From NCBI GenBank assembly GCA_903835325.1, contig CAILMU010000188.1:1-16932 (forward strand): a stretch of DNA of 16,932 nucleotides, in the 5' to 3' direction. The notes beneath the pieces are model-generated. The model was given only the letters and a program-made list of their open reading frames with translations. It was not told where the DNA came from and searched no databases. The position numbers and the translations under genes are program-made. Positions within the stretch are counted from its first letter, which is position 1; every line of letters starts with the position of its first letter. Source of the DNA: an uncultured Microcaldota archaeon. GTDB lineage: Archaea > Micrarchaeota > Micrarchaeia > Anstonellales > Bilamarchaeaceae. Positions 6,493-13,323 of this stretch are shown in pieces.

Positions 6493-6666
6493 ATGGCAGA
6501 CGACAAGAAGAAACCGGCCGCCGCGCCGAAGAAGAAGGAGAAGAAGGCTGGCCCGAAGGCCTACAAACCAGGCAAGTCCTGCCCGAAATGCGGGGCCGGA
6601 TACCGCTTAGCCGAGCACAAGGACCGCCGCGCATGCGGCAGGTGCGGGTACTTCGAGAAAAAATGA
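6493..6666 (+). CDS. rps27ae: Small-subunit ribosomal protein eS31 (S27ae), zinc ribbon
   Basis: This 57-residue protein has a lysine/alanine-rich N-terminus and a zinc ribbon: C30-P-K-C33, then LAEHKDRRACGRCGY with C48 and C51. It is the stand-alone archaeal form, without the ubiquitin fusion of eukaryotes. Three starts are possible: GTG 6484, ATG 6487 and ATG 6493. I prefer 6493 (MADDKKK), with GTGATGATC upstream acting as ribosome-binding site. ATG 6487, overlapping the eS24 stop, is the main alternative. Its stop overlaps the next ATG by ATGA. Confidence 0.93.
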   Translation: MADDKKKPAAAPKKKEKKAGPKAYKPGKSCPKCGAGYRLAEHKDRRACGRCGYFEKK

Positions 6667-7259
6667 GACGCTTATTCCTTTGCGCCTTCGCATTTTTTGT
6701 TTTGCTTTTCATCATCCTGCTATTTTACGCCAGGGAGACCTATCTCTATGATGCAGCGCTGCACCTGGCTATCATCTCGCTCGCCTGCGCGCTTATCTGG
6801 AAGGAAAATCTCAGCACCACCCTGAAATCCATCGGTTTCCCGGGGGAACTGAGAAAGCTCATATTGTACAGCGCCGCGGGGTTCCTGGCCATCATCGCAT
6901 TCTCAATCATCCTGAATCTGGCCGCGATCGGTCTTCACTTCAACGACTCATTCAAGGTCGCGGAGAAGGTCGCTGACCTGCCATTGTATGTCGTTTTGCT
7001 GGCAGTGGTCTTCGCGCCGTTCTCCGAAGAGCTCCTATTCCGGGCTGCCCTCGTCCCGCGTTTCGGCATCATCATCCCCGCGATACTTTTCGGCATCCTC
7101 CATCTGGCCTATGGCTCTGTGATGGAGGTCGTCGGCGTCATCGGTATCGGCATAATCCTCGGCTATGTCTACAAGAGGTCGGGCAGCATAACGCCCTGCA
7201 TCGTGGTCCATCTCTCGTACAACCTGATTTCCGTCGCTGTCATGAGGATGGTCGCATGA
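6663..7259 (+). CDS. CPBP-family intramembrane metalloprotease
   Basis: This 198-residue hydrophobic protein has several membrane helices, the first at about residues 4-22. It carries the three CPBP (CAAX protease/Abi) motifs: EELLFR (E122, E123, R127), FGILH (H147) and HLSYN (H183, N187), so the active site looks complete. Relatives include the Rce1 CAAX endopeptidase and bacteriocin self-immunity proteins. The substrate here is unknown. The frame stays open further upstream, but that part reads through eS31 in another frame. ATG 6663 overlaps the eS31 stop (ATGA), and its own stop overlaps the Kae1 ATG. It is thus embedded in a translation-related operon. Confidence 0.88.
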   Translation: MRRLFLCAFAFFVLLFIILLFYARETYLYDAALHLAIISLACALIWKENLSTTLKSIGFPGELRKLILYSAAGFLAIIAFSIILNLAAIGLHFNDSFKVAEKVADLPLYVVLLAVVFAPFSEELLFRAALVPRFGIIIPAILFGILHLAYGSVMEVVGVIGIGIILGYVYKRSGSITPCIVVHLSYNLISVAVMRMVA

Positions 7260-8248
7260 TATCGCTCGGCATCGAATGCACGGCGCATACGCTTTCTATC
7301 GGGATAGTCAAAGACGGGACGGCGCTTTCCAATGTCATAGACACGTATTCAGGAGGAAAAGAAGGGCTGATACCCCGGAAGCTTGCCGACCATCACGCGA
7401 GCGTATTCGCGGAAGTTCTGGAAAAAAGCGTCGCAAGCGCCCGTGTTTCGATCGAAGATATCGACATCGTTTCATTCTCCCAAGGCCCTGGTATCGGCTC
7501 GCCCCTCTCGGTCGGTATCGCCGGGGCGAAATACCTCGCATTGATGCACGGCAAGGAGCTTGTCGGCGTGAATCATTGCTTTGCCCATGTGAAAATCAGC
7601 GAGCATCTCTGCAAGATGCGCGACCCGCTCGTTCTCTACCTATCCGGAGGGAACACCCAGATACTCCTTGCCGACCATGACGGCTACTATAATATACTGG
7701 GCGAGACGCTCGATATCGGGATAGGCAACCTCTTCGACAATTTCGCGAGGGCGATACATATGGAGAACGCCCATGGTTCCGCGCTAGCGAAACTCGCCGA
7801 AGGCGGGAAGTATGTCGAGCTTCCATATAGCGTCAAGGGCATGAATCTCGTATTCTCAGGCCTGCTCACAGCTGCCGAAAAAGCAGCGAAAAACAAGAAA
7901 ATTCCCCAGCGCGATACGAAAAAGGACGTCGCATTCTCCTTGATGGAGACGGCTTTCGCTATGACATGCGAGGTTACCGAGCGCGCATTATTTTTGACCA
8001 AGAAAAGGGACCTTGTCCTCTGCGGAGGGGTGGCGCAGAACCGCAGACTGCAGCAGATGCTGGAATCCATGTGCGACGAGGATGGCATCCGTTTCGGGGT
8101 GGCGCCTGATGAATTCAACCGCGACAACGGAGCGATGATCGCCTACGCCGGTTCGCTCCTTTACAAGAGATACGGCGCCTTGCCGATCGAGAAGTGCGTC
8201 CCTATAACGAATTACCGCATCGACCGGATGAAGGAGATTTTGGGTTGA
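7256..8248 (+). CDS. kae1: Kae1, tRNA N6-threonylcarbamoyladenosine (t6A) synthase catalytic subunit
   Basis: This 330-residue protein matches Kae1/TsaD, which transfers the threonylcarbamoyl group to A37 of ANN-decoding tRNAs within the KEOPS complex. The metal ligands are H107 and H111 (NHCFAH), Y128 (LYLSGGNTQ) and D290 (RDNGAM). Nucleotide-binding stretches GGNTQ, GETLDIGIGN and CGGVAQN are present. It is not fused to the Bud32 kinase, unlike in many archaea. There are two small departures: C8 in GIECTAHT, where Kae1 usually has Gly, and NLFDNFAR where NALDKFAR is common. The start overlaps the CPBP stop (ATGA). It ends 15 bases from the convergent receiver-like gene. Confidence 0.96.
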   Translation: MISLGIECTAHTLSIGIVKDGTALSNVIDTYSGGKEGLIPRKLADHHASVFAEVLEKSVASARVSIEDIDIVSFSQGPGIGSPLSVGIAGAKYLALMHGKELVGVNHCFAHVKISEHLCKMRDPLVLYLSGGNTQILLADHDGYYNILGETLDIGIGNLFDNFARAIHMENAHGSALAKLAEGGKYVELPYSVKGMNLVFSGLLTAAEKAAKNKKIPQRDTKKDVAFSLMETAFAMTCEVTERALFLTKKRDLVLCGGVAQNRRLQQMLESMCDEDGIRFGVAPDEFNRDNGAMIAYAGSLLYKRYGALPIEKCVPITNYRIDRMKEILG

Positions 8249-8263
8249 ACCATCCAAAATGAT

Positions 8264-8806
8264 TCAGCCTGTCGCCAACCCGATGTTCTCAGCGATTATA
8301 TCCTGGAGCTCAGCGACGCTCGGCCTGTTTTTCCTCTCGATCACTGCGAATGCGCCGGCATCGTCCAGTTTCGTCCTCTCATCTAGGCTGGCATTTTGGC
8401 AAATCACGACAATCCGCGCTTGCGGGTCTTTCTGCCGTATCCCATCGAGCAAAGCAAGGCTTTCTGCCACGTCCAAGCATGACACGACAAGGTCGACATA
8501 TCCCCGCGACTCTTTCTCCCAGAGATAGAGGTTTTTCGCTTTCATCGGCTCAGCCGCGGTCCTGAGCTCTATCTTCATTTTCGTGAGCCCGCTTCTCACG
8601 GCATTCTGGAAATCGCAATTCTTCTCGACTAAAATCACGAATGAGAGCGCCTTCTTTTTCTTGGCCCTGTGCTTCCCTTCTGATTTTTTTTCGCCTTGTG
8701 ATTTTTCTTCCAATGGCTGGCGGTTCCGCGCTTTGATGCCTGGCCTGCCTTTTTTGTGCCCGAAGGTCATCCCAGAGACGTTCGCTTTGAATGTTGGTCC
8801 AGACAT
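8264..8806 (-). CDS. Degenerate receiver-like protein with a basic N-terminal tail
   Basis: This protein of about 180 residues has a Lys/Arg-rich, probably disordered N-terminus (residues 16-52, e.g. GHKKGRPGIKARNRQ and RAKKKK). The C-terminal domain (about 54-178) follows the alternating strand/helix pattern of CheY receivers: SFVILVEKN, VDLVVSCLDVAESLALLDG, ARIVVICQN and FAVIERK. The phospho-acceptor position, five residues after D105, is C110, and the acidic pair at the end of strand 1 is missing, so it should not be phosphorylated normally. I chose ATG 8804-8806 because the TATA-like box at 8831-8840 places the transcript start near 8810. ATG 8822-8824 is the longer alternative. Function unknown; a nucleic-acid-binding or scaffold role is conceivable. 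Confidence 0.7.
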   Translation of the reverse strand: MSGPTFKANVSGMTFGHKKGRPGIKARNRQPLEEKSQGEKKSEGKHRAKKKKALSFVILVEKNCDFQNAVRSGLTKMKIELRTAAEPMKAKNLYLWEKESRGYVDLVVSCLDVAESLALLDGIRQKDPQARIVVICQNASLDERTKLDDAGAFAVIERKNRPSVAELQDIIAENIGLATG

Positions 8807-8830
8807 GAAGCGAATATATCCCATTTAATT

Positions 8831-8840
8831 TAAAAATAAA
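8831..8840 (-). promoter_or_regulatory. TATA-like box of the degenerate receiver gene
   Basis: The minus strand reads TTTATTTTTA in the AT-rich 8825-8850 gap. The predicted start is near 8810, favouring a nearly leaderless mRNA beginning at ATG 8806. Confidence 0.4.
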
Positions 8841-8874
8841 CCACAATAAGCGAAATCAGGACTGGTTCGATGCG

Positions 8875-9273
8875 CTAATCGATTTGTATCGTCCCTTTAT
8901 CCCCGTCTACCTCTACCATCATCCCGTCCTTGAGGAGCGCGAACACGTCCTTGCCCGGCTTGTCGACCATGGGTATCTTCGAGATGATGGCGCCCACGAC
9001 TATGATCGGCTCTGCGCTTATGTTGATTATGGCTGCCGGCGCTTTCTTGTTTTTCGCCAGTTGGAGCATGACATAGGAACCGACCGTGGAACCCTTCCCG
9101 TTCGGGAACACCAGCACCCTGCCCGAGATGTTCTTCCCTTCGAGCGGATGCCCCTTCTCTATCACGAACCCGCTTTCAGGATCCACCCCCCCGAGGAATC
9201 CTATGGGCTCCCTGCTGATAAGCACCTCTCCTGAAGCTTGCCCCCTTGAGATGGTTCTCGCTTCGATTATCAT
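8875..9273 (-). CDS. Phosphomevalonate dehydratase small subunit (AcnX type, DUF126)
   Basis: This 132-residue protein is the small (swivelling-domain) subunit of AcnX-type dehydratases. Signature stretches are GGVDPESGFVIEKGHPLEGK, the serine-containing loop FPNGKGSTVGSYV (S62 is the likely catalytic Ser by family comparison), and INISAEPIIVVGAI. With the large subunit it would dehydrate mevalonate 5-phosphate to trans-anhydromevalonate 5-phosphate in the archaeal mevalonate pathway. The neighbouring UbiD and UbiX genes support this over hydroxyproline dehydratase. The preceding membrane-protein stop (TAG 9283-9285) is part of an AGGTAAT ribosome-binding motif, so translation is probably coupled. 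It is the last gene of the six-gene operon. Confidence 0.93.
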   Translation of the reverse strand: MIIEARTISRGQASGEVLISREPIGFLGGVDPESGFVIEKGHPLEGKNISGRVLVFPNGKGSTVGSYVMLQLAKNKKAPAAIINISAEPIIVVGAIISKIPMVDKPGKDVFALLKDGMMVEVDGDKGTIQID

Positions 9274-9282
9274 ATGGATTAC

Positions 9283-9843
9283 CTATGACGCTTTCATAGC
9301 CGAAATCGCAATCAAGAGCGGGTTTATCGCGAATACGAGGTTCAGGATGAACCAGATGACCGCGACATGGTCTTTCTGGAAGTAATAATCCATGAAAGAA
9401 TATAGCGCGACAAGCACTGAGCCCAGTCCCAAGGACAAACCGAAAAATAATGGATTGACTGTTGCATCAGTGACATAACCCACTGCGATAAGAATCAATC
9501 CGAGAGTGCAGATGATGCTCCAAGGGTCTTTCTTGAAGTTTTTGATGGATATCAGGTAGATGATCGCAAGGATCGAGGCCATTGCAAGGATACCGTACTT
9601 CTGCGCTCCCCCGAGCTGGATGAAGGCGAGCGCGCTTCCGATGACGATGATGACCTGGAGGGAAAGAAGCATCGTCTGCTTATTCAGATATGCAACGGCC
9701 GCTAGAAGAACCGAGCCGACGAGAAACAGTGATTTCTGGGGCAATGATGACGGTTGCTGTAATATCCCAATGATTAGGAGAACCATTGCCAAAATGCCAG
9801 TATAGAAAATCCATTCCGAACCTGCGCTATGCCTCGGTCTCAT
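9283..9843 (-). CDS. Uncharacterised seven-helix membrane protein in the mevalonate operon
   Basis: This protein of about 186 residues has seven hydrophobic segments, beginning WIFYTGILAMVLL, SLFLVGSVLLAAV, LSLQVIIVIGSAL, YGILAMASILAII, SIICTLGLILIAV, FFGLSLGLGSVLV and VAVIWFILNLVFA. The short, basic N-terminus (MRPRH) suggests it faces the cytoplasm. No catalytic motif was recognised. GTG 9856-9858 is an alternative start. I prefer ATG 9841-9843. It sits between the two subunits of the same dehydratase, 18 bases after the large subunit and 9 bases before the small one, so it is clearly co-transcribed. A role in isoprenoid or lipid metabolism is suggested only by position. Confidence 0.8.
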   Translation of the reverse strand: MRPRHSAGSEWIFYTGILAMVLLIIGILQQPSSLPQKSLFLVGSVLLAAVAYLNKQTMLLSLQVIIVIGSALAFIQLGGAQKYGILAMASILAIIYLISIKNFKKDPWSIICTLGLILIAVGYVTDATVNPLFFGLSLGLGSVLVALYSFMDYYFQKDHVAVIWFILNLVFAINPLLIAISAMKAS

Positions 9844-9861
9844 GGGAACCCTATTCACCCC

Positions 9862-11046
9862 TTATCTATATAAAATATCATCTAGGTCGCCGAACGCCAC
9901 CTTCTGCCTGCACAGGTTCGGCAGATACGCCGCAGCTTTTCCAGAATTCGTGCCTGTCGTGACATACCCCATCTTCTCGAGCGGGCAGACGACCATGCAG
10001 GTATCCGCGACAACCCGTCCGCCGGCAGTTTCGATGATTTTGGTGTATCCGAGCGCATCCGCCTTCTCCTTGGTCTTCCTCGCCGTGCAGACCCAGAACT
10101 CGCAGGTCGGCCTCTTTTTCGCGACAAGCTCCGCCACTTCCTCGATCTCGTTAATGGAAGCGTGCGGGCATCCGATTGTGACCAGGTCTGGCTTCAATCC
10201 AGAATCGAGAGATTTTTTCTCGTCATTGATTTCCTTCTGAGTGATAGTAATTTCTTGCGCCTTATCCTCAATATTCCATTCGGGTGTGATGGCTTTTGCA
10301 AAGAACAGCGGGACTGAACCGGTCGCTGCCATCGACGCTCCAAGGACCTTCAGCTTCTCTTCGCTCACCGATTCTTTCTTCATTCCGATGAACGCCGGAT
10401 AGTTCGTCTTCGCAATCTTGCCGACAAAAGAGCCGAGCGCGCTGAAATCCGCTATTGTTTTCAGGTCGCATTTCACATCCACAATCAGTCTTGCCATCCT
10501 GTTCTCATCCAGGTGGAGCCCGTACGCTGGTGTCATGCCGCAAATCGCCGCCGCGAGCGCGGATGGGCCTCCCTCGCGGTTTGTGCGCGCCCCTAGAACC
10601 GAATTGCAGAAGCTGACTGCGCTGGATTCGGCCCAGGCGACATGCTCGCCTTGTTTCGGTCGCAAACCGATGAGGTACGGCGTGCATGTGCATGTCTCCA
10701 TTATCCCCATCTTCGAATAGGCATCGAGGACCAGAAGCGATTTTTTCGCGAAGTCCTCAGGTATCCTCATCTCCTTCCACTGCGACCTATCCATGCCGGC
10801 AGGATTGAGAAAAGTCTGTACCTTCACCTTCGCCCCTTTCTTTGCCAGGTCCCCCAGATATTCGAGCCCGGCATCCCCGATAGTCTTGAACGACACCCCT
10901 GATATCTGAGCGCTCGTGATGGGAACCATCTTCTTGGCCCCATATATCTTCCCCAATGCGACAAGTATCTCCATGGATTCGCGTGCGGCCTGCCCCAGCT
11001 CGCCATCGAAAATACGTTGTTCATCTTTGGATAGGGTGAGTTCCAT
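9862..11046 (-). CDS. Phosphomevalonate dehydratase large subunit (AcnX type, DUF521)
   Basis: This 394-residue protein is the large subunit of AcnX-type dehydratases. Markers are ITSAQISGVSFKTIGDAGLE, TFLNPAGMDRSQW, TCTCTPYLIG (C119, C121), the ARTNREGGPSALAAAICG block, GCPHAS, and the C-terminal ADTCMVVCPL. Several of these cysteines are likely iron-sulfur ligands, as in the family. It should act with the 8875-9273 subunit on mevalonate 5-phosphate. Two in-frame ATGs exist. ATG 11044-11046 has AGGTG six bases upstream, overlapping the UbiD stop, while ATG 11053-11055 is too close to that site. I therefore use 11046. It lies directly downstream of the UbiD gene whose substrate it would make. 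Confidence 0.94.
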   Translation of the reverse strand: MELTLSKDEQRIFDGELGQAARESMEILVALGKIYGAKKMVPITSAQISGVSFKTIGDAGLEYLGDLAKKGAKVKVQTFLNPAGMDRSQWKEMRIPEDFAKKSLLVLDAYSKMGIMETCTCTPYLIGLRPKQGEHVAWAESSAVSFCNSVLGARTNREGGPSALAAAICGMTPAYGLHLDENRMARLIVDVKCDLKTIADFSALGSFVGKIAKTNYPAFIGMKKESVSEEKLKVLGASMAATGSVPLFFAKAITPEWNIEDKAQEITITQKEINDEKKSLDSGLKPDLVTIGCPHASINEIEEVAELVAKKRPTCEFWVCTARKTKEKADALGYTKIIETAGGRVVADTCMVVCPLEKMGYVTTGTNSGKAAAYLPNLCRQKVAFGDLDDILYR

Positions 11047-11055
11047 CACATGCAC

Positions 11056-12351
11056 CTAAAGATACCTCGCGGGATTAACATCCTTCCATCTCGCCTTGGT
11101 GAAATTCTTCCCATGCGCGACGAGCGGTTTGGTGGCGTCTATCCCCATCTTGGACGTATCGTATGTGTTCGGGTCTGCGCTCGGATCGAGCGAAGAGCCT
11201 TTTTGTTTGGTTTTGATTATGACGCCCTTGTCTGCTTGGACGCGCGTCGCTATCGCCCACTCCACTTCGGCGGGATTATCGACATCGATGTCATCATCAA
11301 CTATCACGACATGCTTGAGCGATTTATGGCCCAAGAATGCAGCATCTATCGCCTTCTTTCCATCATCCTCGCTCTTTTTCCTTATCGATACGGCAGCATG
11401 GAGCCAGGAGCACCCTCCCGGCGTGATATTGACCCGTTTGCATTCGGCGACCCTGTTGACCTCGTTGAAAATAGTCGGCTCCCTTGGCATCCCCATCAGT
11501 ATCTTGTGCTCGAGCCCTCCGGGCAGCAGGACATGCCAAATTGGGTCCTTCCGGTGATACATCTTCGTCACTTTCATGACCTGCTGTTTCCTCACTATAT
11601 CATATGTCTCTGTCAGGTCCACGAAAGGGCCTTCATCATGGAGCTCGCTTGTTATCCTGCCTTCGAAGGCGAATTCGCAATCCGATGGCACTTCTATGCC
11701 GTTCGAGAGCTTCACCGTCTTCACAGGCGCGAGCGTATTCGCGAACTGAAGCTCATCCTGGCCGAGATCCACCGACATGGCTGCCGAAAGCAGGACGTTT
11801 ATCGGAGCCCCAACTATGAACGCCACATCCATTTCGCCCCCGTTGCGGTCCAGGTATGCCTGGAGATGCCGCTTCAGGATGCGCACCACGACCCGGTCTT
11901 TGCCTATCACCATCATCCTGTGGAAGGAGAGGTTCCGCCCCAGCTCCTTGTCTTGCGCCACCACGACCGCGCTCGAGAGATACGGGCCCCCGTCCAATTC
12001 CGCATGGATTGGTATCGGAAGGCTCCCCAGGTCTATCGATGTCGTGCTGTTCTCAAGGACCGGCCCGCCATCCACGAGTTCGGGTCTTGTGGGGTGTTTT
12101 ATCGCCTCTGCGAGTTTCGGGATGAGCTCTTCTTTGTTTAGCCCGAGATATTCGCAGACAAGGGCGCGTGTCGAGAAGACATTCCCGGCAGCCCGATACA
12201 CGGAACCAGTCACCTTCGGAACATATACCGGGGTGCCATCAAGGGCGTGCATGAGGCCGGCAAGTTCGAGTTGCTTCGCTATCGGCCTCTTCGTCTCCTT
12301 GGCCCAGTGGTCGCTTCTCAGCTTCTCAACGAAATCACGGAACGACTTCAT
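11056..12351 (-). CDS. UbiD-family decarboxylase, likely trans-anhydromevalonate 5-phosphate decarboxylase
   Basis: This 431-residue protein is a prenylated-FMN-dependent UbiD-family decarboxylase. Visible family features are SLPIPIHAELDGGPYLS, the cofactor-site stretch GRNLSFHRMMVIG, EGRITSELHDEGPFVDLTETYD in the active-site region, and PGGLEHKILMGMPREPTIF. The usual E-x-x-x-x-E of this region appears as E-G-P-F-V-D. Beside AcnX and UbiX, the best call is the archaeal mevalonate step giving isopentenyl phosphate, rather than ubiquinone or menaquinone synthesis. The longest frame would start at 12402, but that overlaps the previous gene. ATG 12349-12351 has GGATGATG just upstream and lies 4 bases after the previous stop. 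Confidence 0.92.
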   Translation of the reverse strand: MKSFRDFVEKLRSDHWAKETKRPIAKQLELAGLMHALDGTPVYVPKVTGSVYRAAGNVFSTRALVCEYLGLNKEELIPKLAEAIKHPTRPELVDGGPVLENSTTSIDLGSLPIPIHAELDGGPYLSSAVVVAQDKELGRNLSFHRMMVIGKDRVVVRILKRHLQAYLDRNGGEMDVAFIVGAPINVLLSAAMSVDLGQDELQFANTLAPVKTVKLSNGIEVPSDCEFAFEGRITSELHDEGPFVDLTETYDIVRKQQVMKVTKMYHRKDPIWHVLLPGGLEHKILMGMPREPTIFNEVNRVAECKRVNITPGGCSWLHAAVSIRKKSEDDGKKAIDAAFLGHKSLKHVVIVDDDIDVDNPAEVEWAIATRVQADKGVIIKTKQKGSSLDPSADPNTYDTSKMGIDATKPLVAHGKNFTKARWKDVNPARYL

Positions 12352-12355
12352 AACA

Positions 12356-12736
12356 TCATCCTTTTTCGATCTGCAAAAGATCCCAAAAATCATACGCGAC
12401 AAGTCCGAGATACATCACGATAGAGAGAATAGTGAAAAGCTGGACGTTCACCAGCACGATCAGCACCTCGAACATGATGCCTGTGCCGAACATGAACAAT
12501 GCGGTTACCAGATGGCCCAGCCAGATGCTCTCTTCGCCCGTATTCTTATATCTGAAGGAAAAACATCCGAACATCGCGCAAAGGATGATTATGCTCACCG
12601 ATATGAGGAACGTCTGGAAGAACACCGGGTCTTCTTTGATGAACATGACCTGGGATCTGACGTAATTGTACAGGAATAAAAATGCCAGGATAAGCAAGGC
12701 GTTCTTGATTATGTTGTCTTTAACGGTTCTCTTCAT
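12356..12736 (-). CDS. Uncharacterised small membrane protein between UbiX and UbiD
   Basis: This protein of about 126 residues has four hydrophobic helices (IIKNALLILAFLFLY, FFQTFLISVSIIILCAMFG, WLGHLVTALFMFGTGIMFEV, TILSIVMYLGLVAYDFW). The termini appear cytoplasmic, with a basic N-terminus MKRTVKD. No motif was recognised. ATG 12734-12736 overlaps the UbiX stop (ATGA) and has AGGTGG at a good distance. The UbiD ATG follows its stop by 4 bases. It is therefore translationally locked between the flavin prenyltransferase and the enzyme that uses its product. A membrane-anchoring or lipid-related role is a guess from context. Confidence 0.82.
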   Translation of the reverse strand: MKRTVKDNIIKNALLILAFLFLYNYVRSQVMFIKEDPVFFQTFLISVSIIILCAMFGCFSFRYKNTGEESIWLGHLVTALFMFGTGIMFEVLIVLVNVQLFTILSIVMYLGLVAYDFWDLLQIEKG

Positions 12737-13269
12737 CCCTTCCACCTCTTCCCTATCTTGTGCATTAGACCCAGCTGGTCGAGCACCCTCGCCACCACGA
12801 AATCTATCATATCATCCACGCTTTTCGGCTTCCCGTAGAATCCGGGCGATGCCGGCAGCACCACGGCGCCCGCGATTGTCACGCGCTCCATATTTTTTAT
12901 TGCGATGAGCGAGTATGGGGTCTCGCGGATGACGAGGATGAGTTTTTTCCTCTCCTTGAGCGTGACTTCCGCGGCGCGCGTGATCAATGAACTTCCCACC
13001 CCATTTGCTATCTCGCCGAGCGTCTTGAGCGAGCATGGCGCCACAACCATCGCATCAGGCGGGTTCGAGCCGGATGCATAAGGGCACGAGAAATCGGTTT
13101 CCGAATAATCTGCCTCTGGAAGCTCGGCGCCTTCCTCTTCTGCCACCATCTTCGCGCCGCTGCTGATGACGATGCCAAGGGTCACGTTTTTATCAGCCCT
13201 GAGCACTTCGGCAAGGCGCCTGCCATACTCAAGGCCCGAGGCGCCGGTTATCGCGAGTAGTATGCGCAT
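12733..13269 (-). CDS. ubiX: Flavin prenyltransferase UbiX
   Basis: This 178-residue protein has the UbiX/Pad1 layout: MRILLAITGASG (flavin-binding GASG at residues 9-12), VISSGAK, PPDAMVVAPCSLKTLGEIANG, KLILVIRETPYSLI, and the C-terminal SPGFYGKPKSVDDMIDF. Known members attach a dimethylallyl unit to FMN, making the prenyl-FMN cofactor required by UbiD enzymes. Here the likely client is the UbiD-family gene one position downstream. Earlier in-frame codons (13290, 13278) are possible. ATG 13267-13269 gives the standard family start and lies about 26 bases after the TATA-like box at 13291-13300, suggesting a leaderless mRNA. It is the first gene of the six-gene operon. Confidence 0.93.
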   Translation of the reverse strand: MRILLAITGASGLEYGRRLAEVLRADKNVTLGIVISSGAKMVAEEEGAELPEADYSETDFSCPYASGSNPPDAMVVAPCSLKTLGEIANGVGSSLITRAAEVTLKERKKLILVIRETPYSLIAIKNMERVTIAGAVVLPASPGFYGKPKSVDDMIDFVVARVLDQLGLMHKIGKRWKG

Positions 13270-13290
13270 CGCAATCATCTTGGTTGACAA

Positions 13291-13300
13291 GCATTTAATG
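13291..13300 (-). promoter_or_regulatory. TATA-like box for the mevalonate operon
   Basis: The minus strand reads CATTAAATGC in the 54-base gap between the HEAT-repeat gene and UbiX. Its distance to ATG 13269 suits a leaderless start. The match is modest, and read-through from the HEAT gene cannot be excluded. Confidence 0.35.
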
Positions 13301-13323
13301 GGATATCTGTATCCTGGAACCGA

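Noticed and set aside
6432..6662. N-terminal extension of the CPBP protease to 275 residues
   Set aside because: The extension is the wrong-frame translation of the end of eS24 and all of eS31; the ATGA-overlapping ATG at 6663 fits the family.
9862..11046. Classical aconitase or 3-isopropylmalate dehydratase
   Set aside because: The sequence matches the AcnX/DUF521 large subunit, with the DUF126 partner and UbiD/UbiX in the same operon.
11050..12679. Two long plus-strand frames (363 and 300 residues) opposite UbiD
   Set aside because: They are antisense shadows of a well-recognised gene caused by its codon use; the translations are Arg/His/Ser-rich without domains.
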